DNA from: Mesotaenium endlicherianum
Lineage: Eukaryota > Streptophyta > Zygnematophyceae > Zygnematales > Mesotaeniaceae
Assembly: GCA_009602735.1 (NCBI GenBank)
Contig: WELA01012539.1
Location: forward strand, 248,931-271,008
DNA: 22,078 nucleotides
Direction of reading: 5' to 3'
Shown here: positions 10,293 through 17,860 of the stretch, in pieces
How positions within the stretch are numbered: position 1 is the stretch's first letter
Layout of the letters: each line of letters opens with the position of its first letter
Program-made: the position numbers and the translations under genes
Notes under the pieces: generated by a model
Told to the model about the DNA's origin: nothing
The model's database searches: none
Seen by the model: only the letters and a program-made list of their open reading frames with translations

Positions 10293-10695
10293 TCTGTACA
10301 TGTAACCAGGGCACAAGTTAGTAGGATCTCAACCTTTGTCACAGGAGTTGCAGGTTGAGAAGTATCAGTATGGTAAGTTTGTTCCCTTGTACCTTACCGG
10401 GTGGTTATGAGGACTTAACGAAGCTGTAGTGTATTGAGAAGAAACGACTGCATGTGTGTGCAGGGTGAGTTAAGTGATTTGTTGATATGCTGGTCCCTTT
10501 CTCCTTTTGAGTGGTGGGCGCCCTCCAACTTAGCTCAATGTGGGCCCGGCTGTCACATCTGTCACTATGCTGACACTTTGCTGTCGCTAACTGTCCCTTT
10601 CTCGCGCACTAACTGTCATTTATTGGCACATTTCCCCTCCAACTTAAATGGAGACAAGACGTTCTGTCACCTTCTCAGGTCAAGTGTATTGACAG
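10293..10695 (-). other. spacer between pol and the coiled-coil ORF
   Basis: It contains a polypurine-like sequence (10631-10648), a second related CCCTCCAACTTAG at about 10520, and an 8-bp inverted repeat CTCAACCT...AGGTTGAG (10328-10335 with 10352-10359). It may be a short, different LTR belonging to element A, or ordinary spacer. It shows no similarity by eye to the 704-bp LTRs. Confidence 0.4.
10631..10648 (-). other. polypurine-tract-like sequence after the chromodomain ORF
   Basis: Sense-strand TTTAAGTTGGAGGGGAAATG shares TTTAAGTTGGAGGG with the tracts next to both LTRs. It lies about 50 nt past the stop of the chromodomain ORF, where a 3' polypurine tract would be expected. It could mark the true 3' LTR boundary of element A or act as an internal tract. 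Confidence 0.45.
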
Positions 10696-11061
10696 TTAGG
10701 GAGGTGTTCCAGCCGCCCAAAGGTGGAATCGTTTCAACGCCCCTTTGGCATTGGTCAAATGGTCCTTAAATTCCCAAGTATCCCAGAGGCATCGTAACCC
10801 TTCCGTTGGGACCAGGTATTTCATGACATATTGAGAGAATCGTCTGACAGAGCGAGCGTCTAAAATCTCATTGACCTCATATTTCTCAAGATCACCAATT
10901 CTGGCAGCTGGGACCGATTCCGGTTGGACAAGTAACCGACCTGTGAACAGTTTGTCACCTTTGATGTATGGTTCCAGAAAGGAGACATTAAAGACTGGGT
11001 GACCCTTGTATTCCGCTGACATGTTTAGTTTGTAAGCATTGTGACCGACATGGCGCACCAC
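10696..11061 (-). pseudogene. integrase C-terminal domain plus chromodomain (element A)
   Basis: The frame begins in the SH3-like integrase tail (VGHNAYKLNMS, then HPVFNVSFLEPY). A chromodomain follows: YEVNEILDAR, QYVMKYLV and DTWEFKDHL in order, ending at a stop at 10696. Chromodomains at the end of Ty3/Gypsy integrase bind modified histone tails and steer insertion into heterochromatin. The residue normally Trp in the KW pair is Tyr here. The upstream part of this frame (GDLVKLHSQHLYLPGVVKKKL) carries a stop just before 11061. Confidence 0.85.
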
Positions 11062-12215
11062 CGAGAATGGATTGACCTAGACCACACCAAGCTTTTTCTT
11101 GACCACACCAGGCAGGTACAGGTGTTGAGAGTGCAGTTTGACCAAATCCCCTTTTGAGAATGTCAGCTCGCGACGGTGTTGAATTGCGTATTTTCTTGGG
11201 CTTTGTGCAGATTATGTTGGACTTCTGACAGGGTGTTGGCAAACTCTTGGGTTAACTGGAAAAAGATCGAATTGTCAATCCCCTTAGAGTGAGTGAGAGA
11301 CTCCCCTAGCACATCTAATGGAGACTTAGGGACTCTACCCAGACTGAGTTCGAATGGAGTCTTTCCTGTTGACGCGTGCACCAAACTGTTGACGCAAATT
11401 GAATCTGAGGCAACAGGTCATCCCAATTATCTTAATTTGTGTTATAGATGCTCTAAGCACTTTTTGCAAAACTCGATTAGTTCTTTTAGTTTGCCCATCA
11501 GTCTGAGGGTGGTTTGCTGTGCTGAGCAGTTGTTTGACTCCCATTAACCCCATTAAAGCCCTCCAGAACTTAGAAGTAAATTTTGAGTCTCTGTCTGAAA
11601 TATTATTAGAAGATAGCCCATGTTGGCATACTACATGGTTGTAGAGCTGTCTCGCAGTTTCAAGTGCAATTACTTTGGCAGTGGTGGGGATGAAAATGAC
11701 CATTTTTGTCAGTTTATCCACTACTACTAGTATAGAATCATGCCCATTGGCAGTTATTGGTAGTTTACCACCCAATCCATGGATATTGTTTCCCAGCGTC
11801 CAGCTGGGATGGGCGGGGGTTGTAATAGACCCCCGGGTGGTGTGTCTCTAGACTTATGTTTCTAACACTGATCACAATACTTAACATATCTCAAGACCTC
11901 TCGAGGCAACCCTTCCCAATGATAATGTTTTGCCAATTTTCCAACAGTTTCGGCCTGCCCCAAATGTCCACCCAGTAAACTGTCAGGTGCTTGATTCAGT
12001 ATGAGGAACCTTATTTCCAAGTTATTAGGAATGACCAGTTTCAGCCTGCCTGAAGTGGTTTCAGTCATCCAGACCCCTCCCTTTAGCCTATACTCGCGTG
12101 CAGTAGCAGGACACACACCATCGGTGGAGCTGGGCTCAAATGTTGGGTCAATAAAGTCGGCTTTCCTAAGTTGTTTCATGAAGGACTTCTTACCTTTAGT
12201 GAAGTGAGTGCACAA
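11062..12215 (-). pseudogene. integrase zinc finger and catalytic core (element A)
   Basis: At 12215-11862 an HHCC-type zinc-binding region ends in GGHLGQAETV and YVKYCDQC; the first His appears replaced. The core follows at about 11800-11335. SMDW holds the first catalytic Asp, SDRDSKFTSKFW the second, and HPQTDGQTKRTNR has Lys where the catalytic Glu belongs, so the DDE triad is broken. A one-base frameshift separates SMDW from the rest. HASTGKTPFELSLGR at 11384-11340 is the conserved post-core segment, in a further frame that runs to a stop at 11163. Integrase inserts the cDNA into host chromosomes; this one cannot. Confidence 0.85.
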
Positions 12216-12219
12216 AGGA

Positions 12220-12519
12220 CTTTGTCGACAGCATGCTGACTAAAGTTCCTTTCTTGCAAGTCAGGTCTTCTAGAGAGTGCATCAGCAAGTGTCAACTTCC
12301 CTCGTTTGTAATCAACCTGGACTTGGAACTGCTCCAGCATCTAGCTCCAGCGGTTCTCCCTCCTCGACAGCTTGGACTTCTTCTGAAGTGATTCGGAGCT
12401 AGATGATCAGTAATCACCTAGAAGCTTAACACAGACTGTGGTACTGGCCAGTCCCTTATGGTCTGGAATTTCTTAGGATCCACACTGATGCCTTCTTTTC
12501 TGACAACGTGGCCCAAGAT
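12220..12519 (-). pseudogene. RNase H remnant (element A)
   Basis: Past the RT frame one can read ILGHVVRKEGISVDPKK (RT thumb or connection), then, after what looks like a deletion, a VITDH block, KKSKLSRRENRWS and LTLADALSRRPDL. These last blocks are the C-terminal RNase H landmarks of Ty3/Gypsy elements. The N-terminal part of the domain, with its first catalytic acids, is missing. Stops interrupt the frame. Confidence 0.7.
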
Positions 12520-13530
12520 TTAAATACTTTCCTCAAAGAAAACACACCTGCTCATTTTAGCATATAACTGATTGCTTCTTAAAGTGTCTATGACTGTCTT
12601 TAAGTGCTCAGCATGCTCAGCTTTATTTTTATAGAATATTAAAATATCATCCAAGAAGACTTGCACAGACTTATCCAAGTATTGCCTAAAAATGTCATTC
12701 ATAGCTCTCATGAAGGTTGCAAGAGCATTAGTCAGTCCAAACGGCATCACATTGAACTCATAGTGTCCATAACGTAAACGAAAGGCAATTTTGTGTTCGT
12801 CTCCTTTAGCAATTTTGATTTGATGATACCCACTCTTGAGATTTACCTTACTGAATACTTTAGCTCCAAACAGTGTATCAAGCAAGTCTCTGATTCTGGG
12901 TAAAGCATACTTGTTCTTTACTGTGATTCTGTTCAGGGCTCGATAATCCACACACATCTGCATATTGCCATCCTTCTTTCTCACAAATAAGATGGGTGCA
13001 CCATGAGGTGATTTACTGGGGAAATAATATCCATTTTCCTCCAGCTTTGCACTTTGTGTTTTTAACTCTTCACTCTCCACAAAAGACAAGCCATACGTAC
13101 GTTGCCACGATGGCTGACTCCCAGGTAATAAGTCAATCTTATGATCTACTTCCCTCTTAGGGGGCAATTCTGGAGGCATGTTAAAAACATCAGTATACTG
13201 AGCAATATTTTTTGCAGCAGTAGGGTGCTCCGGAGGGCTCACCTTCTTCTCAACCACTTTTTTAGGTTGAGGAGGTACCTCTTTTAGCAGCAGGCAGAAC
13301 ATTCTGTCTTTCTTCTGGTTCCAACATTCGATGAACTCCAATGCATTTAGCAGTTTGCATCCTCCTGGAAGCCTCTTCTTTTCCGTCATTTGCCATCCAC
13401 ATAGGACAAGAGGAAGAGCACTGGTGGGTGCCAAGTTAGTCTGCCCATCACTGGCTCCTCTCACTTTCACTGTACCTCTGCTCCAACGCACTTCAGCTTG
13501 ATGCCATTTCAGCAAGGACCTGCCTAGCAC
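12520..13530 (-). pseudogene. reverse transcriptase domain (element A)
   Basis: A 336-codon open stretch carries most RT blocks. In order they are [72 protein letters not shown] and [11 protein letters not shown]. The FLDD box keeps both metal-binding Asp residues, but the first catalytic Asp, normally in the DLKSGYHQI block, is Asn (AAT), a single G-to-A change. The N-terminal 100 residues are the protease-RT connector. The frame ends at a TAA at 12520, just after [10 protein letters not shown]. Confidence 0.92.
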
Positions 13531-13705
13531 AAGATCACAAAAGCCAGTGTTGAGTACCTCAAATGTAAGCGTTTTGGTTAGAACTGCAATGCCGAACCTA
13601 ACTGGACCTCAATAGGCTTGGTTATAACTCCTCTCGGGATACTTGAGGCATCTCCACGGAATATTTTTCTATTCCCTTGGGTGACAGTAGGCAGCCTTAG
13701 CCGCT
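13531..13705 (-). pseudogene. aspartic protease, C-terminal part (element A)
   Basis: RLRLPTVTQGNRKIF leads into a beta-rich stretch ([14 protein letters not shown]). After a frameshift near 13585 and a stop, the protease flap-side motif [14 protein letters not shown] follows, running into the RT frame. The matching N-terminal half, with the DGGAS active-site loop, lies 8 kb away at 21701-21790. The two halves join in sense across the ends of element B. Confidence 0.8.
13702..13705. repeat. target-site duplication CGCT (left)
   Basis: CGCT here and CGCT at 21701-21704 flank element B. Removing B and one copy restores a continuous protease reading of element A. If the first T of B is counted as target, the duplication is CGCTT (5 bp). 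Confidence 0.75.
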
Positions 13706-13835
13706 TGTCGTGCGTTAAGAGATCGGGTGCGCACTGTCGGCATAAGCAATACACACAAGCAGGCTTTGCTGCCATGAAGTCTATAATACAAATGACTTTA
13801 TAGCCAAAAGGGAGTCAAGCGTCAAATGTTTTAAT

Positions 13836-13847
13836 TCCCCCCCCAGC
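13836..13847 (-). other. polypurine-like tract at 3' end of element B
   Basis: Two or three bases after the TGA of the pol frame (13850-13852), the sense strand runs GAGAGCTGGGGGGGGAATTAAAA. The eight-G run and following purines are a candidate plus-strand primer. A TATAAAG occurs in the 130 bases between it and the element end. Confidence 0.45.
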
Positions 13848-13849
13848 TC

Positions 13850-14632
13850 TCAGCCTCTAGCTGATGAGCTGTGTACGCTGCCTAAGGCTATCTCAGTGCA
13901 GTCTCCGCAAAACCAGTCGTCAGCGGGCACGCGGGCCAGCGGCGGGTCGAGGCAGCCGATGTGGAAGCCGAGGTTGCAGCTGTCGCAGAGCAGCATCTTG
14001 GCCTCCTAGCCAGTGCTGTGACAAATCTGGCACGCCCAGTCCTTGGGCGGCCGCGCGTCGCGAGGACGGACCTGTAAGTCAAGGTTAGGAAGGTGGCACG
14101 GCCCACAGTTCTTCGTGTGGTCCTTGTGAAGACGGCCATCTGCGCCTTCCAGCTCCAGGACTCCTGACGCCAAGGCACGCTTGACGCGCAGGATGACCGA
14201 CGAGCTGCTGGTGTCGAGGGTGTTCTTCGTCTGGCGTCGCAGGTACACGAAGTCACCTGCGGAAAACTGCAACACCCGCGGATGATAGGCTCCTCCACAA
14301 GTCATGGCGTACCTTAGTGTGTCGCGATGCTGTGCGATGCTGAGGTTATCCATGGCCATGGGCATTAGGCGCCGAAAGAGCTAACCACGCTGCCCGATAA
14401 GAGGGCTCCATGTCTCGGGACTGTCCAAGTCCAAGACGTTCTCGGCCACAGTCCTGGCTGCTGCGGGCAGGATGGGCTGTCGGCCGTAGAGAAGGAAGTA
14501 GGGAGAGTGCGAGGCCAGGGAGGCCTGCTTACTGAACCTGTACCCCATTGCCAGCCAAGGGAGGGCGTCGTCCCAGTGGGTACGGTCGTGGGCAAGGCAG
14601 TACTTCTGCAACCCTAGCTTGACGGTCTGCCA
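13850..14632 (-). pseudogene. integrase C-terminal part fused to a PHD finger (element B)
   Basis: From QTVKLGLQKYC onward this is the distal integrase of a Ty3/Gypsy element: HWDDALPWLAMGYRFSKQAS, then SPYFLLYGRQPILPA, the same landmark as STGKTPFELSLGR in element A. A TAG at 14381 interrupts it. A tail domain (FSAGDFVYLRRQ) follows, and the frame ends in a PHD zinc finger (13898-14032). The zinc-binding and catalytic core of integrase is missing: the frame passes directly from methyltransferase sequence (DPRTALFW) into QTVK at about 14625-14632. A second TAG (14006) lies inside the PHD finger, and the natural end is the TGA at 13850. An active copy would use this tail for cDNA insertion in the nucleus. 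Confidence 0.85.
13898..14032 (-). other. PHD zinc finger (C4HC3) at the end of element B pol
   Basis: In one frame the ligands appear in order: CQIC, CDSC, FHIGC (His and Cys), WFCGDC, with the Pro-Pro and Trp positions usual for PHD fingers (LDPPLARVPADDW). Spacings fit C4-H-C3. PHD fingers bind histone H3 tails, often by lysine-4 methylation state. Its place at the integrase tail is where chromodomains sit in chromoviruses. A TAG between CQIC and CDSC breaks it in this copy. Confidence 0.88.
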
Positions 14633-14973
14633 GAAGAGGGCCGTGCGGGGATCACTGAGCGCCCTGCCACGCCCGCCTCTGGAGAAGCCTTGGCACTCCC
14701 AACCGGCGATGACGAGGTAACGGGCCCAAGTCGGGTGACATGCTCGATGTTGCGGATGTCCATGGGCCAGTCTGTCTGAGCGCGGCGGAATGCGTGCTCG
14801 GGAAGGAGGTCAGGGAATCGCTCGTGGCCCAACGCCATCTGCCGACGGGCCACCTGCTGGGCCTCAAGATCGGGATCGACGTAGACGTAGCGGCGCACCG
14901 GGATGCCGGCTTGTAAGGTTGCGAGTAACCCGGTGGCGATGCCGGCGAAGAGCTCGACGAGGACGATGCCGCC
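14633..14973 (-). pseudogene. C5-cytosine DNA methyltransferase, N-terminal half (DNMT3-like)
   Basis: The reading starts GIVLVELFAGIATGLL, motif I (SAM binding) in the GIATGLL form typical of DNMT3-type enzymes. RYVYVDPD is motif II, MDIRNIEHV motif III. After a frameshift at about 14719-14726 comes GWECQGFSRGGRG, motif IV, with the catalytic Cys codon at 14693-14695 but Glu where Pro is nearly invariant. SDPRTALFW follows, then the sequence changes into integrase. Motifs VI (ENV), VIII and the target-recognition part through X are absent: about 113 residues of a domain normally near 280-300. The enzyme family transfers a methyl group from S-adenosylmethionine to cytosine in DNA. This copy cannot be active. 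Assignment to DNMT3-like rather than DRM rests only on motif I wording. Confidence 0.85.
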
Positions 14974-15777
14974 AGGCCGCTCGTCTAGAGCGTCTGCGCA
15001 GATAGGAGTCGGAAGTGGGCGACACCCCATTGCAGGGGTGCCGGGCTGAGCGGGCGGCGGGAAGGTACGCTCGACGCTGTGCTGATGTGGCGCCATGCGG
15101 AGGGCGGCCACAGCACGGTCTACGTAGTCACGCGTAAGGCTGGGGATGCGGTCAGTGAGCGGCTGCGGACGCTCCTCCCGTGCGTGGTCCTGGTAGGTGC
15201 GCCACCGCAGGCGCGCATCCTGCAGGGCTGTGGGAGAGACAACGCGGGCCTGACGTCGAGCCGAGGCCACGCACAGCTGCTGCCACCTGTCGCGCTGGGC
15301 GCGGTCAGTCTGGTGCGAGGCCGCGTGGGCCAGCTGGTCGAGAACGGGACGCGGAGTCAAGTAGGGGTGCGGGTCGAAGTAGGCCCGCTGGCGTGCGCGC
15401 ATGTCTGCAGAGGGGACTGTGCAGACGGAGCGCTCAGAGCTGTCGACCTCCTGCGGGGATCGAACTAGCCGGCGAGGGGCCAGCTGGACTCGCGGCCGGG
15501 GCTGCCCTCGTGGGACGGGCGCGTCCCGGGGCTGCCGGAGACTAGACATGAGCCGTGTGCGTGCGGCGGCCGTAAATGGGTGACGACTGGGCGGCCTGCT
15601 GTTGGTGCGGGCCACCTTGGGAGGAGGTGACCCGGAGGGACCGTCGCCAGCGATGTGGCTGCGAGGGACGCTGGCGCGCGGAGCTGTAGGGGCCAGCATC
15701 ACGAAATGCGCCTCGGAAGAAGACTGAGCGTCGTCGCCAGCTGAGAGGAGCCGGAAGGGCGGAGTGCGGCGTCGGTC
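14974..15777 (-). pseudogene. N-terminal extension of the methyltransferase polyprotein (element B)
   Basis: One open frame, continuous with the methyltransferase, shows no known domain. It is rich in Arg, Pro, Ser and Ala, with a more ordered, helix-like part at about 15400-15050 (repeated Gln, Arg and Ala residues, then a DRIPSLTRDYVDRAVAALRM segment). It could be the connector between protease and methyltransferase or a DNA- or RNA-binding spacer. It joins the upstream Thr-Pro linker in the same frame, across the TGA at 15778. Confidence 0.55.
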
Positions 15778-16542
15778 TCAAGTGTTGTCGTATGGCGGCG
15801 TGTCCCCGCGGGCCCGCGTGTTGTCGTAAGGAGGTGTGGGGTCCCTGTCGTCGTAGGGCGGCGTGACGGAGCGGGCGCGCGTCTCGCGGAGGGGAGTCAC
15901 CTGTCGGGTCTCGCAAAGGGGTGTGAGCGATCGGGAGCGGCTCGTCTCGCGGAGAGGAGTGGTCTCTCGAGCGGGTCCGATGGTTGGCCAAGTGCGATGT
16001 GCGTAGGTCAGATGGGCGCAGATAGACGGGGTCGTGCGGTGTGGCTCGCGGACGCTGAGCCTGGGCGCTGGCTGCTGTATGGAGTTTGTGCCAGCGCTAG
16101 AGGAGGCCGCGGCAGCCCGGCTCGTCGCAAACAAATGTGCGATGCGGCGACACTCGTGGCTCGTCGAGCAGTCGTGTGACACCGGACGGCTGGGTCCAGC
16201 GGTGTCGATGCGAGCCCTGCTGGGCCAGTCGTGTATCATGGGCTGGCTGGGTGCGCTGAAGCCGGGCGGACCAGTAGGTGCGCGCTGCCTGCGTGCCGTA
16301 GGCGCAGCTCGCGGGGGCTCCTTGGGTGGCGCTGCGCTGAGTACCTCAACGGATGCCTCTGGCAGTCGCTCCCACTGCGTCTCCTCCTCACTCTTGAGGG
16401 ACTGGTCGTCGGATCTACCAGGATAAGCTGCCTGCCGCATGGCCGCGTCTTCGGATGCCGTGGTGCGAGGCCAGGTCTTGCCGGTCTGATGCGAGACGTC
16501 GTGAGGGGGCGGCTGAGAGTCCATACTGTACTGAATGGCCAC
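15778..16542 (-). pseudogene. Pro/Ser/Arg-rich linker with Thr-Pro repeats (element B)
   Basis: A 254-codon open frame between the protease and methyltransferase modules, low in hydrophobic residues and likely disordered. Its last 60 residues (about 15781-15966) hold six heptad-like units: TTPLRET, LTPLCET, VTPLRET, VTPPYDD, PTPPYDN and DTPPYDN, spaced by Arg/Ser-rich bits such as SRSRS. The TGA at 15778 ends it but the same frame goes on into the methyltransferase. The protease frame enters from another phase, so a frameshift lies at about 16415-16542. Confidence 0.65.
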
Positions 16543-17620
16543 GCCAACAGGTACGTCGTGGCAAACGCGGACGTCGGTCCTCGCGGGCGGTTTGCCTCGA
16601 GAGGCCGAGACCCCTGATGAGCCGTAGGTGCTGCGACCGCACCGCGGGCAAGGGCGGCGGCAGCGATGGCTGTGCTGGCCGTGGCGAGGGCCTCAGTGGC
16701 ATCATCGCGCTGTGGGCAATGCAGATGCGGATCTGCTCCCTGGCCTGGGCTGCCAGGACATCTGCCTGCTGCTGCGGCGTGAGATGGAGCTCGGCACTAG
16801 GCAGGTCCGGCTCCTCGTCCTGTGACTCGAGCAGGTCCACCCCCACAAAGATCTCCTCGTCCTCGGGCCCGTCCTTATCGGTCTTGACCACTGGCCGACC
16901 ATCGTCCAGCCCCATGAAGCCATAAAGAGCGGACACTGCTGGGCGGCGATCGACAATGTCAAGGGGCAAGGATGCGGTGCGCGTCCCCCCTGTCCTCCAG
17001 TCGGGACGATAGAAGACGCGCTCTACCCAGTTGTCGAGCGCGGTGCCAATGGGAAAGAGCACGTCCTGCCCTAGGAGCACATCAAAGGACTTGGAAGGAG
17101 TGACGAGTGCGTGCCGATGGATGGTTGTCTCGTCTGCCGTGCCTGGGCGCAGAGTGAACAGTAGCGCCAACCTCGTGCGGCCGGCGACGGTCTTGGACGT
17201 GCCGGCGGCGGTGTTAATGCGCGTCGGAGAGTCCTCCAAGTCAGCGGAAGAGAGCCCCAGCTGACGGAAGTAGCGGGGGCTGATGAGAACCGGCTGCGCG
17301 CGTATGTCGAACATGATGCGCTGCGGCGCCTGGGTGTTGACGAGCACGATCCCCTGCGAATTATCCAAAAACGCGGCGTTAGAAGTGCTAATCATCCTGC
17401 GCTCATGCGCAGGGCGCGCGGGCGTGGATCGCACCGCAGTGGCGGCATCGGTCGTCGGCCTCCTGGCGGCGGTGTGCAGCGTGGCTCTGCGTGACTGGAG
17501 CATCAGCTAAGCGGCTTGCCTCGTTGCCTCCATAGAGACGCCGAGCTCTGCGAAGGAGACCGCCGGCATGCGGTGCAGTGGTAGAGAGATGACCTTGGCG
17601 CTGAGCTGCACCGTCGTCAT
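16543..17620 (-). pseudogene. retropepsin-like aspartic protease domain (element B)
   Basis: The ATG at 17620 opens MTTVQLSAKVISLPLHRM; a TAG at 17507-17509 interrupts, and the frame resumes to 16415. Counting from the ATG at 17503, the active-site strand is RIMFDIRAQPVLIS at about residues 63-76. The usual D-T/S-G-A loop reads D-I-R-A, so the catalytic triad is changed. The second landmark SFDVLLGQDVLFPIG (139-153) and TALDNWVERVFYRPDW match the C-terminal side of this protease type. Retropepsins cut the Gag-Pol polyprotein. An acidic segment (EDEEIFVGVDLLESQDEE) and a Gln-rich helix follow before the frameshift. Confidence 0.75.
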
Positions 17621-17825
17621 AGGTGAAGCGAGCGCATGTGGCGTCGGCTCTGCTGAGGGTCGTGGAGGGCTCTAGGATGCGGAAGGAACGGGGCAGACGC
17701 GGTGCCTCCTTCGTCCGGCGCCCCTGGTCTGGCCCGACGCGCTTCTGCGGAACAACGGGCCGACTGGCCGGTGCGGCGAGCGTGTGCTCGCGGCTCGCGC
17801 GCCCGACTGCGGAGCGGTTGCCGAG

Positions 17826-17826
17826 N
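17826..17826. other. single N: probable contig join
   Basis: One undetermined base separates GC-rich linker sequence from a 34-bp AT-rich block (17827-17860). An isolated N of this kind is typical of a scaffolding join. The sense frame of element B, open from 18062 down to 17861, hits a stop as soon as it enters the AT-rich block. Confidence 0.7.
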
Positions 17827-17860
17827 TTTACTAAGTACTTTATCTATCTGTTTCACTACA
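17827..17860. repeat. 34-bp block, exact inverted copy of 22007-22040
   Basis: TTTACTAAGTACTTTATCTA and the following 14 bases equal the reverse complement of 22007-22040 with no mismatch. The match stops exactly at the N on one side. Base composition is unlike the surrounding GC-rich sequence. Confidence 0.9.

Larger units (their letters stand above)
10631..13705 (-). mobile_element. element A: decayed Ty3/Gypsy chromovirus, 3' part
   Basis: On the minus strand the order is protease C-terminal part, reverse transcriptase, RNase H remnant, integrase (zinc finger, core, tail) and chromodomain, the classic chromovirus pol order. The 5' part lies at 21701-22078, separated by the insertion of element B. 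Frameshifts, stops and catalytic replacements show the copy is not functional. Confidence 0.9.

Noticed and set aside
10000..10358. Plus-strand Ser/Leu-rich ORFs that look like membrane proteins
   Set aside because: They are the antisense of the Glu/Gln/Lys-rich coiled coil on the minus strand.
14633..14973. Bacterial restriction-modification methyltransferase or contamination
   Set aside because: Motif I wording is eukaryotic DNMT3-like and the frame lies between protease and integrase of an LTR element.
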